DNA of 19,661 nucleotides, from contig VBKY01000047.1 of NCBI GenBank assembly GCA_005879255.1, positions 1 to 19,661 on the forward strand, given 5' to 3'. Shown here in pieces: positions 1-6,477 of the stretch. Both the position numbers and the translations under genes were made by a program. The notes beneath the pieces were generated by a model. That model was not told the DNA's origin, did not search any database, and saw only the letters and a list, made by a program, of their open reading frames with translations. Origin of the DNA: Deltaproteobacteria bacterium (GTDB taxonomy: Bacteria; Desulfobacterota_B; Binatia; UBA9968). Position 1 is the stretch's first letter. Each line of letters starts with the position of its first letter.

Positions 1-1
1 C

Positions 2-235
2 TACCTTTTGCCGGGCCCGATGGAGGTGCCGAACATAAAGACGGTGCACTTGGAGTCGCCTTCACCGCTCAATCCTTTGGGCGTCAAAGGACTCGGCGAG
101 GGCGGTGCCATCGCGCCACCGGCGGCGATTGCCAATGCTTTGGCGGATGCGCTCGTTCCGTTCGCGCCGCGGGTGAATGAAATTCCTCTGACTCCGGACC
201 GAGTCCTGCAGCTTCTGACTCGCAAAGAGGTTTAA
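2..235 (+). CDS. Molybdopterin-binding large subunit of a xanthine dehydrogenase/CO dehydrogenase-type hydroxylase, C-terminal end only
   Basis: The reading frame is open from the window edge to a TAA at 233-235, so only about the last 77 residues are present and the start lies upstream. The text has the hallmark C-terminus of the aldehyde oxidase/xanthine dehydrogenase molybdopterin subunit: a VPN-I-x-T-VHLESPSPLNPLG segment, then GVKGLGEGGAIAPP and IANALADALVPF. In this family the Glu of the GVKGxGEGG motif is the active-site base beside the Mo cofactor. The two following genes encode the FAD and 2Fe-2S partners, so this is the catalytic subunit of a three-subunit Mo hydroxylase in L-M-S order. 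The substrate cannot be told from this fragment; CO dehydrogenase itself is not shown, because the diagnostic active-site loop is outside the window. Confidence 0.9.
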   Translation, partial: YLLPGPMEVPNIKTVHLESPSPLNPLGVKGLGEGGAIAPPAAIANALADALVPFAPRVNEIPLTPDRVLQLLTRKEV

Positions 236-237
236 CG

Positions 238-870
238 TTGAAGCCGGCGCCGTTTGAATACGTCGCACCTCACAGCGTCGAGGAAGCTTTGGCGGCTTTG
301 CAACAAAGTATGCCGGACGGCAGGATTTTGGCCGGTGGTCAAAGCTTGATGCCGCTATTAAACCTGCGCCTAACCAAGCCGAAAACTCTCGTCGATCTGA
401 ACGGCATCTCCGGCCTCGACGGCGTTCGTGAAACTGCCGCTTCGGGAGTGCGGGAGAGGTGCCCCATACTCGCCGAGGCGATCCGACATATCGGCCATGT
501 CGCTATTCGCCATCGCGGCACGATCGGTGGAAGCCTGGTCCATGCCGATCCTGCGGCCGAGCTTCCCGCAGTAGCTCTAGCCCTCGATGCCAAGTTCGAG
601 GTTGCTCGCGATGGCATAGATCGCACTATCCCAGCCGAGGAATTTTTCATTGATTACTTAACCACCGCTCTTGCCCCCGACGAAATCCTTCGGAAGATCG
701 TTTTCCCGATCATTCGACCGTCCTCAGGTTACGCGCTGGAAGAGGTCACACGGCGCCACGGCGACTTTGCCATTGCCGGCGTCGTCGCCATTGTCGAGCT
801 TGATGACGCCGGCAAAATAGCGGATGCGCGTCTCGCGCTTTTCGGAATGGCGCCGACCGCTGTGCGGTAA
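238..870 (+). CDS. FAD-binding medium subunit of the Mo hydroxylase, interrupted near its C-terminus
   Basis: This gene starts at TTG 238, two bases after the stop of the large subunit. It encodes the FAD-binding subunit that passes electrons from the 2Fe-2S clusters to an acceptor. The FAD motifs are visible: AGGQSLMPLLNLRL near residue 32 and TIGGSLVHADPAAELPAV near residue 95, followed by the CO-dehydrogenase-type C-terminal domain (YALEEVTRRHGDFAIAGV). Two defects stand out. Between DLNGISGLDGVRE and VRERCPILAEA about 15-20 residues that the family normally has (the IGAMTR-type segment) are missing in frame. The frame then stops at 868-870 right after LALFGMAPTAVR, while the usual ending continues in the next frame up to 1030. 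The product is 210 residues instead of about 280-290. It could be a pseudogene, or a consensus error in the assembly. Confidence 0.85.
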   Translation: MKPAPFEYVAPHSVEEALAALQQSMPDGRILAGGQSLMPLLNLRLTKPKTLVDLNGISGLDGVRETAASGVRERCPILAEAIRHIGHVAIRHRGTIGGSLVHADPAAELPAVALALDAKFEVARDGIDRTIPAEEFFIDYLTTALAPDEILRKIVFPIIRPSSGYALEEVTRRHGDFAIAGVVAIVELDDAGKIADARLALFGMAPTAVR

Positions 871-1030
871 CGACGATGCGATGCTAGATGCAGCGGCGTT
901 GGTCGAAAATGTCCTGGACCCGCCCGGGGATATTCATGCGTCAAGCGCCTATCGGAAACACGTGGCCGCAGTGTTGACGGCTCGAGTTCTCAAGAGGGCA
1001 GTTCAAGTCTGCCGCGACCAGCGGTTATGA
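871..1030 (+). pseudogene. Displaced C-terminal end of the FAD subunit, in a shifted frame
   Basis: In the +1 frame relative to the upstream gene this stretch reads AMLDAAALVENVLDPPGDIH, then ASSAYRKHVAAVLTARVLKR, which is the standard C-terminus of CoxM/XdhB-type FAD subunits (the DPPxDIHASxxYR motif). It stops at TGA 1028-1030, which overlaps the ATG of the next gene as ATGA. That coupling overlap shows where the ancestral FAD subunit ended. The shift lies between about 860 and 885; some 10-15 residues normally present after the APTAVR segment also appear to be lost. There is no sign that this piece is translated on its own. Confidence 0.75.
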
Positions 1031-1530
1031 TGAGCAGCAAGCGCGCGATCGAGATCACCGTCAACGAAAAACGCTATGAGGGCCTCGTCGAGCCTCGACT
1101 GTCGCTCGCTGACTTCCTGCGCGACCAGCTTGGGCTGACCGGGACTCATCTGGGCTGCGAACAAGGAATATGCGGCAGCTGCACCATTCTGTTTAACGGC
1201 GAGACCGTCCGTTCGTGTTTGCTCCTCGCCGTGCAAGCGAACGGCGGAGCGATCCTCACGGTCGAGGGACTGGCGGCGAAGGCCAAAAATGGCGACCCGC
1301 TTCATCCGCTCCAGCAAGGCTTTTTAGAAAAGTTGGGTTTCCAATGCGGCTTTTGCACGCCGGGTTTTCTCATGACGCTCTATGAGTTTCTCAACGAAAA
1401 TCCGTCTCCTTCTGAAGACGAGATACGCGAGCGGTTGAGCGGCAACCTGTGCCGCTGCACGGGTTATCAAAACATTGTTGCCGCTGTCCTGTGGGCGGCG
1501 GAGCGCCTCAGGACAAAGTCGGACCGATAA
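1027..1530 (+). CDS. 2Fe-2S small subunit of the Mo hydroxylase
   Basis: This 167-residue iron-sulfur subunit carries two [2Fe-2S] clusters that link the Mo centre to FAD. The N-terminal plant-ferredoxin-type cluster is held by C44, C49, C52 and C64 (GCEQGICGSCT plus the later SC). The C-terminal helical domain has C107 and C110 (QCGFCTPG) and C142 and C144 (NLCRCTGYQNI). All eight ligands are intact and the length is typical, so this subunit looks functional even though its FAD partner is damaged. The ATG at 1027 overlaps the stop of the previous frame as ATGA; a second ATG follows at 1030. Its own stop TAA (1528-1530) overlaps the next gene's ATG as TAATG, which points to one translationally coupled transcript with the transporter ATPase. 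Confidence 0.96.
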   Translation: MMSSKRAIEITVNEKRYEGLVEPRLSLADFLRDQLGLTGTHLGCEQGICGSCTILFNGETVRSCLLLAVQANGGAILTVEGLAAKAKNGDPLHPLQQGFLEKLGFQCGFCTPGFLMTLYEFLNENPSPSEDEIRERLSGNLCRCTGYQNIVAAVLWAAERLRTKSDR

Positions 1531-2312
1531 TGGCAACGATTCTTCGCCTTAAAGATATCGCCAAGGTCTGGCACATCGAGCGCACCAAAGAACAGGTGGT
1601 GGCGCTCGGCGGCATCAGTTTGGAGGTCGAGCAAGGCGAGTTCTTGGTTTTTGTTGGACCCTCGGGCTGTGGCAAATCCACTCTCCTCCAGATCATTGCG
1701 GGATTGGAGGAACCCGCGAGCGGCACGGTCGACGTAAGTAAATCCGTAGACGGTCAGAAGCAAACCGGGATGGTGTTCCAGGAATTCGCTCTCTTTCCCT
1801 GGCGCACGGTTCTGGAAAATATCGTCTTTGGTCCGGAAGTGAGAAGCGTGCCAAGAGCCGAGCGTGAAGTCAATGCTCAGAAACTGATCGAGTTAGTTCA
1901 TTTGCGCGGCTTCGAGCATCGCTACCCGCACGAGCTGTCAGGAGGCATGCGCCAGAGAGTCGCGCTCGCGCGCGCTCTTGCCAACGATCCTGCCATTTTA
2001 CTTTTTGACGAACCGCTCGCTTCACTGGATGCCCAGACCCGCAAGGTGCTGCAAGCGGAGCTCGTGCGCATTTGGCAAGAGACCAAACGGACCTTCATCT
2101 ATGTGACTCATGGCCTGGATGAGGCGGTTCTGCTCGGTGACCGCGTGGTCCTTTTTACGGCTCGACCGGGCCGTATAAAGGAAATCGTGCCGGTCCGGCT
2201 TCCCAGGCCGCGGAGTATTACGGGTCGTGGCGAGGTCGAGCTGCTCGAATACCTTTCGGAGCAAATTCGCGATGAGGTGGAACGTTCTCTCAAGGCGGAG
2301 GGGCTCACATAA
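1530..2312 (+). CDS. ABC transporter ATPase, NitT/TauT/SsuB type
   Basis: This 260-residue ATPase would power a periplasmic-binding-protein importer of the nitrate/sulfonate/taurine class. Walker A is GPSGCGKST at residues 43-51, followed by a Q-loop (VFQEFALFPWRTVLENI), the signature LSGGMRQRVALARAL, Walker B ILLFDEPLASLD and the switch histidine in VTHGLDEAVLLGDRV. The FPWRTVxENI text after the Q-loop is typical of the SsuB/TauB family. I chose ATG 1530 because it overlaps the previous stop and gives a family-length N-terminus; an in-frame upstream extension to 1449 lies inside the 2Fe-2S gene. The permease and SBP follow, but across repeat-filled spacers. The cargo is likely a small organic anion, possibly the substrate of the Mo hydroxylase or UbiD enzyme (inference). 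Confidence 0.95.
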   Translation: MATILRLKDIAKVWHIERTKEQVVALGGISLEVEQGEFLVFVGPSGCGKSTLLQIIAGLEEPASGTVDVSKSVDGQKQTGMVFQEFALFPWRTVLENIVFGPEVRSVPRAEREVNAQKLIELVHLRGFEHRYPHELSGGMRQRVALARALANDPAILLFDEPLASLDAQTRKVLQAELVRIWQETKRTFIYVTHGLDEAVLLGDRVVLFTARPGRIKEIVPVRLPRPRSITGRGEVELLEYLSEQIRDEVERSLKAEGLT

Positions 2313-2318
2313 TCGAAA

Positions 2319-2560
2319 GTGGAGTGTTGGAGTAATGGAGTACTGGAGTGTTGGGTAAAATCAATAATGCCGTAGGCGATCAGTAAAATTAATTATTGGA
2401 ATTGAACCCAATATTCCGTCACTCCAATACTCCAACCAAAGATCGGGGGACAGTGGAGCACTGGAGTGATGGGTAAATCAACCGGAGTGCGGAAGAGTAT
2501 CTTAATAATGAAGTTTTTGGAATTGAAACCATCACTCCAATACTCCAGCACTCCATTATC
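2319..2560. repeat. Spacer made of two imperfect hairpins built from TGGAGT-type units
   Basis: The ATPase-permease spacer is almost fully occupied by inverted repeats. In the first, the arm at 2326-2356 (units of TGGAGT every 7-8 bases) is complementary to 2406-2436 with a few mismatches. In the second, the arm at 2452-2474 pairs with 2528-2557. Both hairpins begin with TGGAGT-like units and turn at a GGGT/ACCC step, and both right arms are preceded by a similar AATTGAA sequence. A related hairpin occurs at 4658-4729. The family resembles dispersed extragenic palindromes; there is no encoded protein. Confidence 0.85.
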
Positions 2561-2584
2561 CCAACGTGAGTTCGCGGAGGATTT

Positions 2585-3346
2585 ATGATGTCTCTGTGGA
2601 AACGCTATCGACCGCTACGGATCATTTCTCCGATCGTGTTCCTTCTGATCTGGGAAGGCGTGGTACGGGTGGGCGAAGTCAATCAACTGCTTGTTCCCGC
2701 ACCGGCTTCAGTTCTTCGCACCATGGTCGAATTGACGGTAGACGGCCGTTTGCCTTGGGCGATCGCCGTAAGTCTGCATCGAGTGCTGCAGGGATTTATT
2801 TACGGTTCGCTGCTCGGAATTGCGTTGGGGCTTTTGGTCGGATGGTTCCGCGCCCTCGAAGATGCCGTCGATCCACTCGTCGGAGCGCTCTATCCGATCC
2901 CGAAGTCGGCGCTCTTCCCTCTCTTTATCCTCTGGTTTGGTCTCGGCGAAACGTCGAAAGTGATGACGATCATGATTGGTGTAGTGTTTCTGGTCCTTAT
3001 CAACACGGTCACCGGCGTGAACGCGATTGATCCGGTGCTCCTCAAAGCCGCCCGGGACCTCGGCGCCAACCAACGACAGATCTTCACTAAAGTTGTGATT
3101 CCTGGAGCTTTACCCAATATATTCACCGGCCTCAGGCTGGGAGCCGGGATGGCGCTGATCCTGGTTTTCATCACGGAGATCGAAGCCACCAAGGCGGGAC
3201 TTGGATTTCTGCTGTGGGAATCGTACCAGTTACTTCTCGTAAAGCAGGTGTTTGCTTGCACCATCGCCTTCGGCATCCTCGGGATTCTCAGCAGCTGGAC
3301 TCTTCAGTGGCTCGAGCGCGTGACTTGCCCGTGGCGGCGCGTCTAG
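2585..3346 (+). CDS. ABC transporter permease, NitT/TauT/SsuC type
   Basis: This 253-residue inner-membrane permease has several hydrophobic helices and the BPD_transp_1 coupling loop AARDLGANQRQIFTKVVIPGA, the EAA motif that contacts the ATPase. The segment MIGVVFLVLINTVTGV and the ending LGFLLWESYQ are typical of SsuC/TauC. The ribosome-binding site GGAGG at 2576-2580 is only 4 bases from ATG 2585 but 7 bases from a second ATG at 2588, so the true start may be 2588, one residue shorter. It stands 272 bp after its ATPase, with hairpin repeats between them that could tune relative expression. The stop at 3344-3346 directly abuts the next repeat element. Confidence 0.93.
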   Translation: MMSLWKRYRPLRIISPIVFLLIWEGVVRVGEVNQLLVPAPASVLRTMVELTVDGRLPWAIAVSLHRVLQGFIYGSLLGIALGLLVGWFRALEDAVDPLVGALYPIPKSALFPLFILWFGLGETSKVMTIMIGVVFLVLINTVTGVNAIDPVLLKAARDLGANQRQIFTKVVIPGALPNIFTGLRLGAGMALILVFITEIEATKAGLGFLLWESYQLLLVKQVFACTIAFGILGILSSWTLQWLERVTCPWRRV

Positions 3347-3349
3347 CGC

Positions 3350-3470
3350 GCGCTGGTGAAAAAGGCCCATCTACTTCGTTCCGCTCGATCGATTTCGCGT
3401 CAACGTACAAAAGTACGCCTCCGCTCATCGATCTTCGCGCGCCTTGTAGCTGGACCTTTTTGACCAGCGC
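3350..3470. repeat. 121-bp palindromic-ended element, copy A
   Basis: The ends are inverted: 3350-3368 (GCGCTGGTGAAAAAGGCCC) and 3452-3470 pair over 19 bases with two mismatches. The core, read on the - strand, carries GGCGCGCGAAGATCGATGAG, then CGGAGGCGTAC, GTACGTTGACGCGAAATCG and GAGCGGAACGAAG. The same core occurs in opposite orientation at 4760-4889. There is no open frame of note and no transposase, so it is either a MITE-like remnant or a structured extragenic repeat. Confidence 0.85.
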
Positions 3471-3474
3471 GGAA

Positions 3475-3553
3475 TTTCTCACCGCGGAGGCGCTGAGGGC
3501 GCGGAGGGGAGAGTAGAAGACCACTCTGCGTACTCTTTGTCTCTGCGGTGAAT
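3475..3553. repeat. Imperfect inverted repeat of CACCGCGGAGG type
   Basis: The left arm runs TTTCTCACCGCGGAGGCGCT and on through units of about nine bases (CGCGGAGG-like). The right arm (about 3523-3553) ends CTCTGCGGTGAATCCGC and is the degenerate reverse complement. It directly follows the 121-bp element, so the whole 312-bp permease-SBP spacer is a mosaic of repeats plus a short leader for the SBP gene. Confidence 0.7.
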
Positions 3554-3572
3554 CCGCAAAAAACGGGCTGCA

Positions 3573-3602
3573 TTGACACCTGCGGAATGGCCGTGATAGA
3601 TG
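3573..3602 (+). promoter_or_regulatory. Candidate sigma70-like promoter for the SBP gene
   Basis: A perfect TTGACA at 3573-3578 is followed after 18 bases by TAGATG, a weak match to the -10 box. It lies 57 bases before the chosen ATG, downstream of the repeat mosaic, which would give the SBP its own transcript. This is pattern matching only. Confidence 0.3.
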
Positions 3603-3658
3603 CGGCTCAAGTCCGACTCAGCGGCACCGGAAGTGATATCAATTTCTCAGGAGGAGAT

Positions 3659-4657
3659 ATGGCAAGGAAAAAAATGATAAGCACAAAATTATTTCTCCAC
3701 CTGGCTCTGACCATCGCGCTTGTCGTTCTGTTGCCTTCGCTGGGCCGAGCGCAGTCGGAAACGGTGAAACTTGGAGATCTGGCGGCAATCTCCAACGCCG
3801 CAGTTTATATCGCCGTCGAGAAGGGATTCTTCAAGGAGCAGGGTGTCATTACGGATATCACCAACTTCGCTTCGGCGGCAAAACAAGTTCCCGCGCTGGT
3901 TGCGGGCGAGCTGGAAGTTTCGGTTGGGTCCGCGAGCGCAGGACTTTTTAACGCTGTCGCGCAGCAAGCGCCGTTTCGCATCGTGGCGGACAAGGGCCAA
4001 GCCCGGGAAGGATACGGCTTTTCACTTCTCGCCGTGCGCAAAGATCTGGTCGACTCAGGACAAGTGAAAGCCTTCAGAGATCTCAAGGGAAAAAAAATCG
4101 CGATACTGGCCAAGGGCAACATTCAGCACTACCTCGTGGGTAAGATGGCCGAAGAAGTCGGGCTCACCATCAACGATGTCGAGCTGACTTTTCTGGATGC
4201 TCCCAGCCAGGTGACGGCTTTTGAGACGAAAGCCATCGACGCGGCCTATGCGGTGGAGCCGTGGGTAGCCCGCTTCGCAGAGCGCGGGGTCGCCGTTCGT
4301 TTTCGCACGCCGGATCAGGTCAAAGGTTTGGGACCGGTCCAAGTCGGCGTCATCATCTATTCGGGCAAATTCATCAAGGAGCGCAGACCTGTTGCCCAGC
4401 GCTGGATGAACGCATACTTAAAGGCAGCCGAGTTGTTTCATAAAAACGGCACGAAGGATCCTGAGATCGCGGCGATTCTGGAAAAATACACCAAGGTACC
4501 TGCCAAAGTAATTCAGGCTGCGATTCCGCCGTATCAAGATCCGAGTGGGAAGGTACTCGTAGACAATCTGGCGGATCAGGCACAATGGTTCGCAAATAAC
4601 GGCATGCAGCAAAAGATCAGTATCCAAAATGCTCTGGATTTGAGTTTCTTGAGATGA
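3659..4657 (+). CDS. Periplasmic solute-binding protein, NMT1/SsuA-like (NitT/TauT family)
   Basis: This 332-residue exported protein should bind the cargo of the neighbouring ATPase and permease. A Sec signal peptide is clear: basic start (MARKKMISTK), hydrophobic core and a cleavage site after LGRA at about residue 31. The mature part has the family's pattern: AAVYIAVEKGFFKEQG near residue 48, LVAGELEVSVGSASAGLFNA, a DLKGKKIAI hinge strand, and AYAVEPWVARFAERG. ATG 3659 is preferred because AGGAGGAG at 3649-3656 precedes it closely and the signal peptide starts there; the open frame extends up to 3548 through repeat-derived sequence. It is flanked on both sides by copies of the 121/130-bp element in opposite orientation. 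The ligand is unknown. Confidence 0.93.
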   Translation: MARKKMISTKLFLHLALTIALVVLLPSLGRAQSETVKLGDLAAISNAAVYIAVEKGFFKEQGVITDITNFASAAKQVPALVAGELEVSVGSASAGLFNAVAQQAPFRIVADKGQAREGYGFSLLAVRKDLVDSGQVKAFRDLKGKKIAILAKGNIQHYLVGKMAEEVGLTINDVELTFLDAPSQVTAFETKAIDAAYAVEPWVARFAERGVAVRFRTPDQVKGLGPVQVGVIIYSGKFIKERRPVAQRWMNAYLKAAELFHKNGTKDPEIAAILEKYTKVPAKVIQAAIPPYQDPSGKVLVDNLADQAQWFANNGMQQKISIQNALDLSFLR

Positions 4658-4729
4658 GGAGTGTTGGAGTAATGGAGTATTGGAATATTGGGTCTTGGGG
4701 CCCATCACTCCATAACTCCACCACTCCAG
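4658..4729. repeat. TGGAGT-type hairpin, third copy
   Basis: Immediately after the SBP stop codon, the arm 4658-4693 (GGAGTGTTGGAGTAATGGAG and on) pairs imperfectly with 4701-4729 (CCCATCACTCCATAACTCCA and on) across a short loop. It begins one base after the stop codon, so it could act as a 3' stabilising hairpin for the SBP transcript. No T-run follows, so it is not a canonical terminator. Confidence 0.8.
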
Positions 4730-4759
4730 TCCGCGTAATGCTTTTTTAGCGCCGTGATT

Positions 4760-4889
4760 GCAGGCTGCTCAAAAAGATCTCAGAGGCGAGGCGCGCGAAG
4801 ATCGATGAGCGGAGGCGTACTCACCTTGTACGTTGACGCGAAATCGGTCGAGCGCAACGAAGCATATGAGTCTTTTTCAGCGGCCTGCT
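4760..4889. repeat. 130-bp palindromic-ended element, copy B (inverted relative to copy A)
   Basis: The ends GCAGGCTGCTCAAAAAGA (from 4760) and TCTTTTTCAGCGGCCTGC (to about 4888) are inverted repeats with a few mismatches. The core from about 4790 repeats GGCGCGCGAAGATCGATGAG, CGGAGGCGTAC, TTGTACGTTGACGCGAAATC and GAGCGCAACGAAG, as in copy A but on the opposite strand. The end just precedes the ribosome-binding site of the UbiD gene. Confidence 0.85.
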
Positions 4890-4906
4890 AGCAAAGGAAG
4901 TGTCCC

Positions 4907-6292
4907 GTGGCAAAAGACTTAAGAGGCTTTCTAAACGAGCTTGAGGCAGACGAGCCGGATCAAGTACTTCGGGTCAAGAAAGAAGTTGATCCGCACTTCG
5001 AGGTAACGGGCGTTCTCGCCAAATTGGAACAGGAGCGAAAGTTTCCGGTCGTCATCTTCGAGAAGGTTAAAGGCTCGGCTTTACCCGTCGTAACCAATGT
5101 TCATGCCGACTCTCGGCGCTTGTTCCGAGCGATCGGGCTTAAAGACGGAACGCTTGCGGAGTTCATCCGCGAGTACTCTACTCGCGAGGATTGTCCGAAA
5201 CCACCCGTCGTTGTCAAAGCAGCGCCCGTGCAGGAGGTGATCCTTACCGGAAAGGATGTCGACGTAACCCGGCTTCCGATTTTGACTTACCATGAGAAGG
5301 ATGCCGGCCGTTACATAACCGCAGGCTTTGGTATCATGCGCGACCCGGACTCGGGGGTGCGCAACGCCGGCATTTACCGGCTCATGGTCCATTCTCCCGA
5401 TACCTTCGGCATCCAGCTCTCCGAAACGGCCCACGGCCACTACATTTGGCAAACCTACGAGAGGCAAAATCGAGCCACGCCTATGGCGGTAGCGATCGGC
5501 CATCACCCGGCGTTTTACGTCGGCTGCCTGTCTTTTACTTCACTGGAGACGGACGAGTTCTCCGTCGCGGGCGGAATTATGGGCGAGCCCGTGGAGATGG
5601 TGCCTTGCCGGACATTGGATTTGGAAGTGCCGGCCCACGCCGAGATCGTGCTCGAATGCGAAATTCTTCCCAAGCTGCGCAAGCCGGAAGCTCCCTTCGG
5701 CGAATACCCGGGAACTTACGGACCGCAGCGGAACAACCCGATCGTTCAGGTCAAGGCGATCACAATGCGCCGCAACGCGCTGTACCAATCGAGCTTCGTC
5801 GGTCATGCCGATAACCTGCTTCTCTCAGGGATCGTCCGCTCCACGACGATCATGAAGACGGTGAAGATGGCGTCGCCTAAAGTCCGGGCGGTCCACGTGC
5901 CCGCCTCAGGGAGGTGCCGCTTCATTTGCTATGTGTCCATCGAGAAGATCATCGAAGGCGAGCCCAAGAATGCCGCGATGGCGGCATTCGCCGCGGACCC
6001 CTTTCTCAAATATGTCGTCGTGGTGGATCAGGATGTCAATATCCTCAACGACGAGGAGGTGCTGCACGCCATTGCCACGCGAGTGCGGGCCGACACGGAT
6101 ATGTTCATGGTCACTCACGCCAAAGGTTCGCCGCTGGATCCCGCGTCTTATGATCCGGCGGCAGGATCTCATCTGGTTACCAAAATGGGAATTGACGCCA
6201 CCCGTAAGGCGAACTATCCCGAGGAGATCCGCGTTCCGGGGTCAGAAAACATCAAGCTGGAAGATTACTTTGAGGGGTGGCGTTCAACGTAG
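4907..6292 (+). CDS. UbiD-family decarboxylase (prenylated-FMN dependent)
   Basis: This 461-residue protein has the length and sequence of the UbiD family, cytosolic enzymes that (de)carboxylate aromatic or alpha,beta-unsaturated acids using prenylated FMN. Recognisable pieces in order are VVTNVHADSRRLFRAIG, ITAGFGIMRDPDSGVRNAGI with YR at 157-158, AVAIGHHPAFYVG, and EAPFGEYPGTYG at 261-272. By comparison with the well-studied Fdc1 enzyme, R158, E261 and E266 match the conserved Arg-Glu-Glu catalytic set. The start is GTG 4907, with AAAGGAAG at 4893-4900 as ribosome-binding site. No UbiX-type prenyltransferase is in the window, so prFMN must be made elsewhere. Its place after the hydroxylase and transporter suggests a role in breakdown of a carboxylated (hetero)aromatic; that is inference, and non-ubiquinone members are substrate-diverse. 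Confidence 0.94.
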   Translation: MAKDLRGFLNELEADEPDQVLRVKKEVDPHFEVTGVLAKLEQERKFPVVIFEKVKGSALPVVTNVHADSRRLFRAIGLKDGTLAEFIREYSTREDCPKPPVVVKAAPVQEVILTGKDVDVTRLPILTYHEKDAGRYITAGFGIMRDPDSGVRNAGIYRLMVHSPDTFGIQLSETAHGHYIWQTYERQNRATPMAVAIGHHPAFYVGCLSFTSLETDEFSVAGGIMGEPVEMVPCRTLDLEVPAHAEIVLECEILPKLRKPEAPFGEYPGTYGPQRNNPIVQVKAITMRRNALYQSSFVGHADNLLLSGIVRSTTIMKTVKMASPKVRAVHVPASGRCRFICYVSIEKIIEGEPKNAAMAAFAADPFLKYVVVVDQDVNILNDEEVLHAIATRVRADTDMFMVTHAKGSPLDPASYDPAAGSHLVTKMGIDATRKANYPEEIRVPGSENIKLEDYFEGWRST

Positions 6293-6334
6293 TAGACGCT
6301 CATGGAGAAAATGAGAGGCGGAAAGGAAAACGGA

Positions 6335-6440
6335 TTAACCACAAAGTGCACAAAGGTCACAAAAAAAAGAGTGGGGCGAATGCGGTTAAATCATCCGAAG
6401 TGGGACGGCTATAGCCGTCCCACTATTGTGACCTTTGTAC
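6335..6440. repeat. Nested inverted repeats beside the 527-residue gene
   Basis: TTAACCACAAAG (6335-6346) begins the block. ACAAAGGTCACAA within 6347-6363 has its exact reverse complement in 6426-6440. Between those arms sits a perfect 26-bp palindrome at 6399-6424 with half-site AGTGGGACGGCTA. The outermost arm has its exact 12-base partner CTTTGTGGTTAA at 8125-8136, beyond the 527-residue gene. Confidence 0.85.
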
Positions 6441-6477
6441 TACTATGCTTAAAAGTTTTCTCTGTTTGCGCAAATTT

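Noticed and set aside
1..1530. Specific naming as carbon monoxide dehydrogenase (coxLMS)
   Set aside because: Gene order is compatible, but the diagnostic active-site loop of CoxL lies outside the window and most relatives with this order act on other substrates.
2319..2560. Possible CRISPR array from the regularly repeated GGAGT units
   Set aside because: The units are 7-8 bases, vary, and form inverted arms; there are no 25-40 base repeats with unique spacers and no cas genes.
3548..3658. N-terminal extension of the NMT1/SsuA-like SBP
   Set aside because: The extension comes from repeat-derived and promoter-like sequence; the signal peptide and a strong ribosome-binding site mark ATG 3659.
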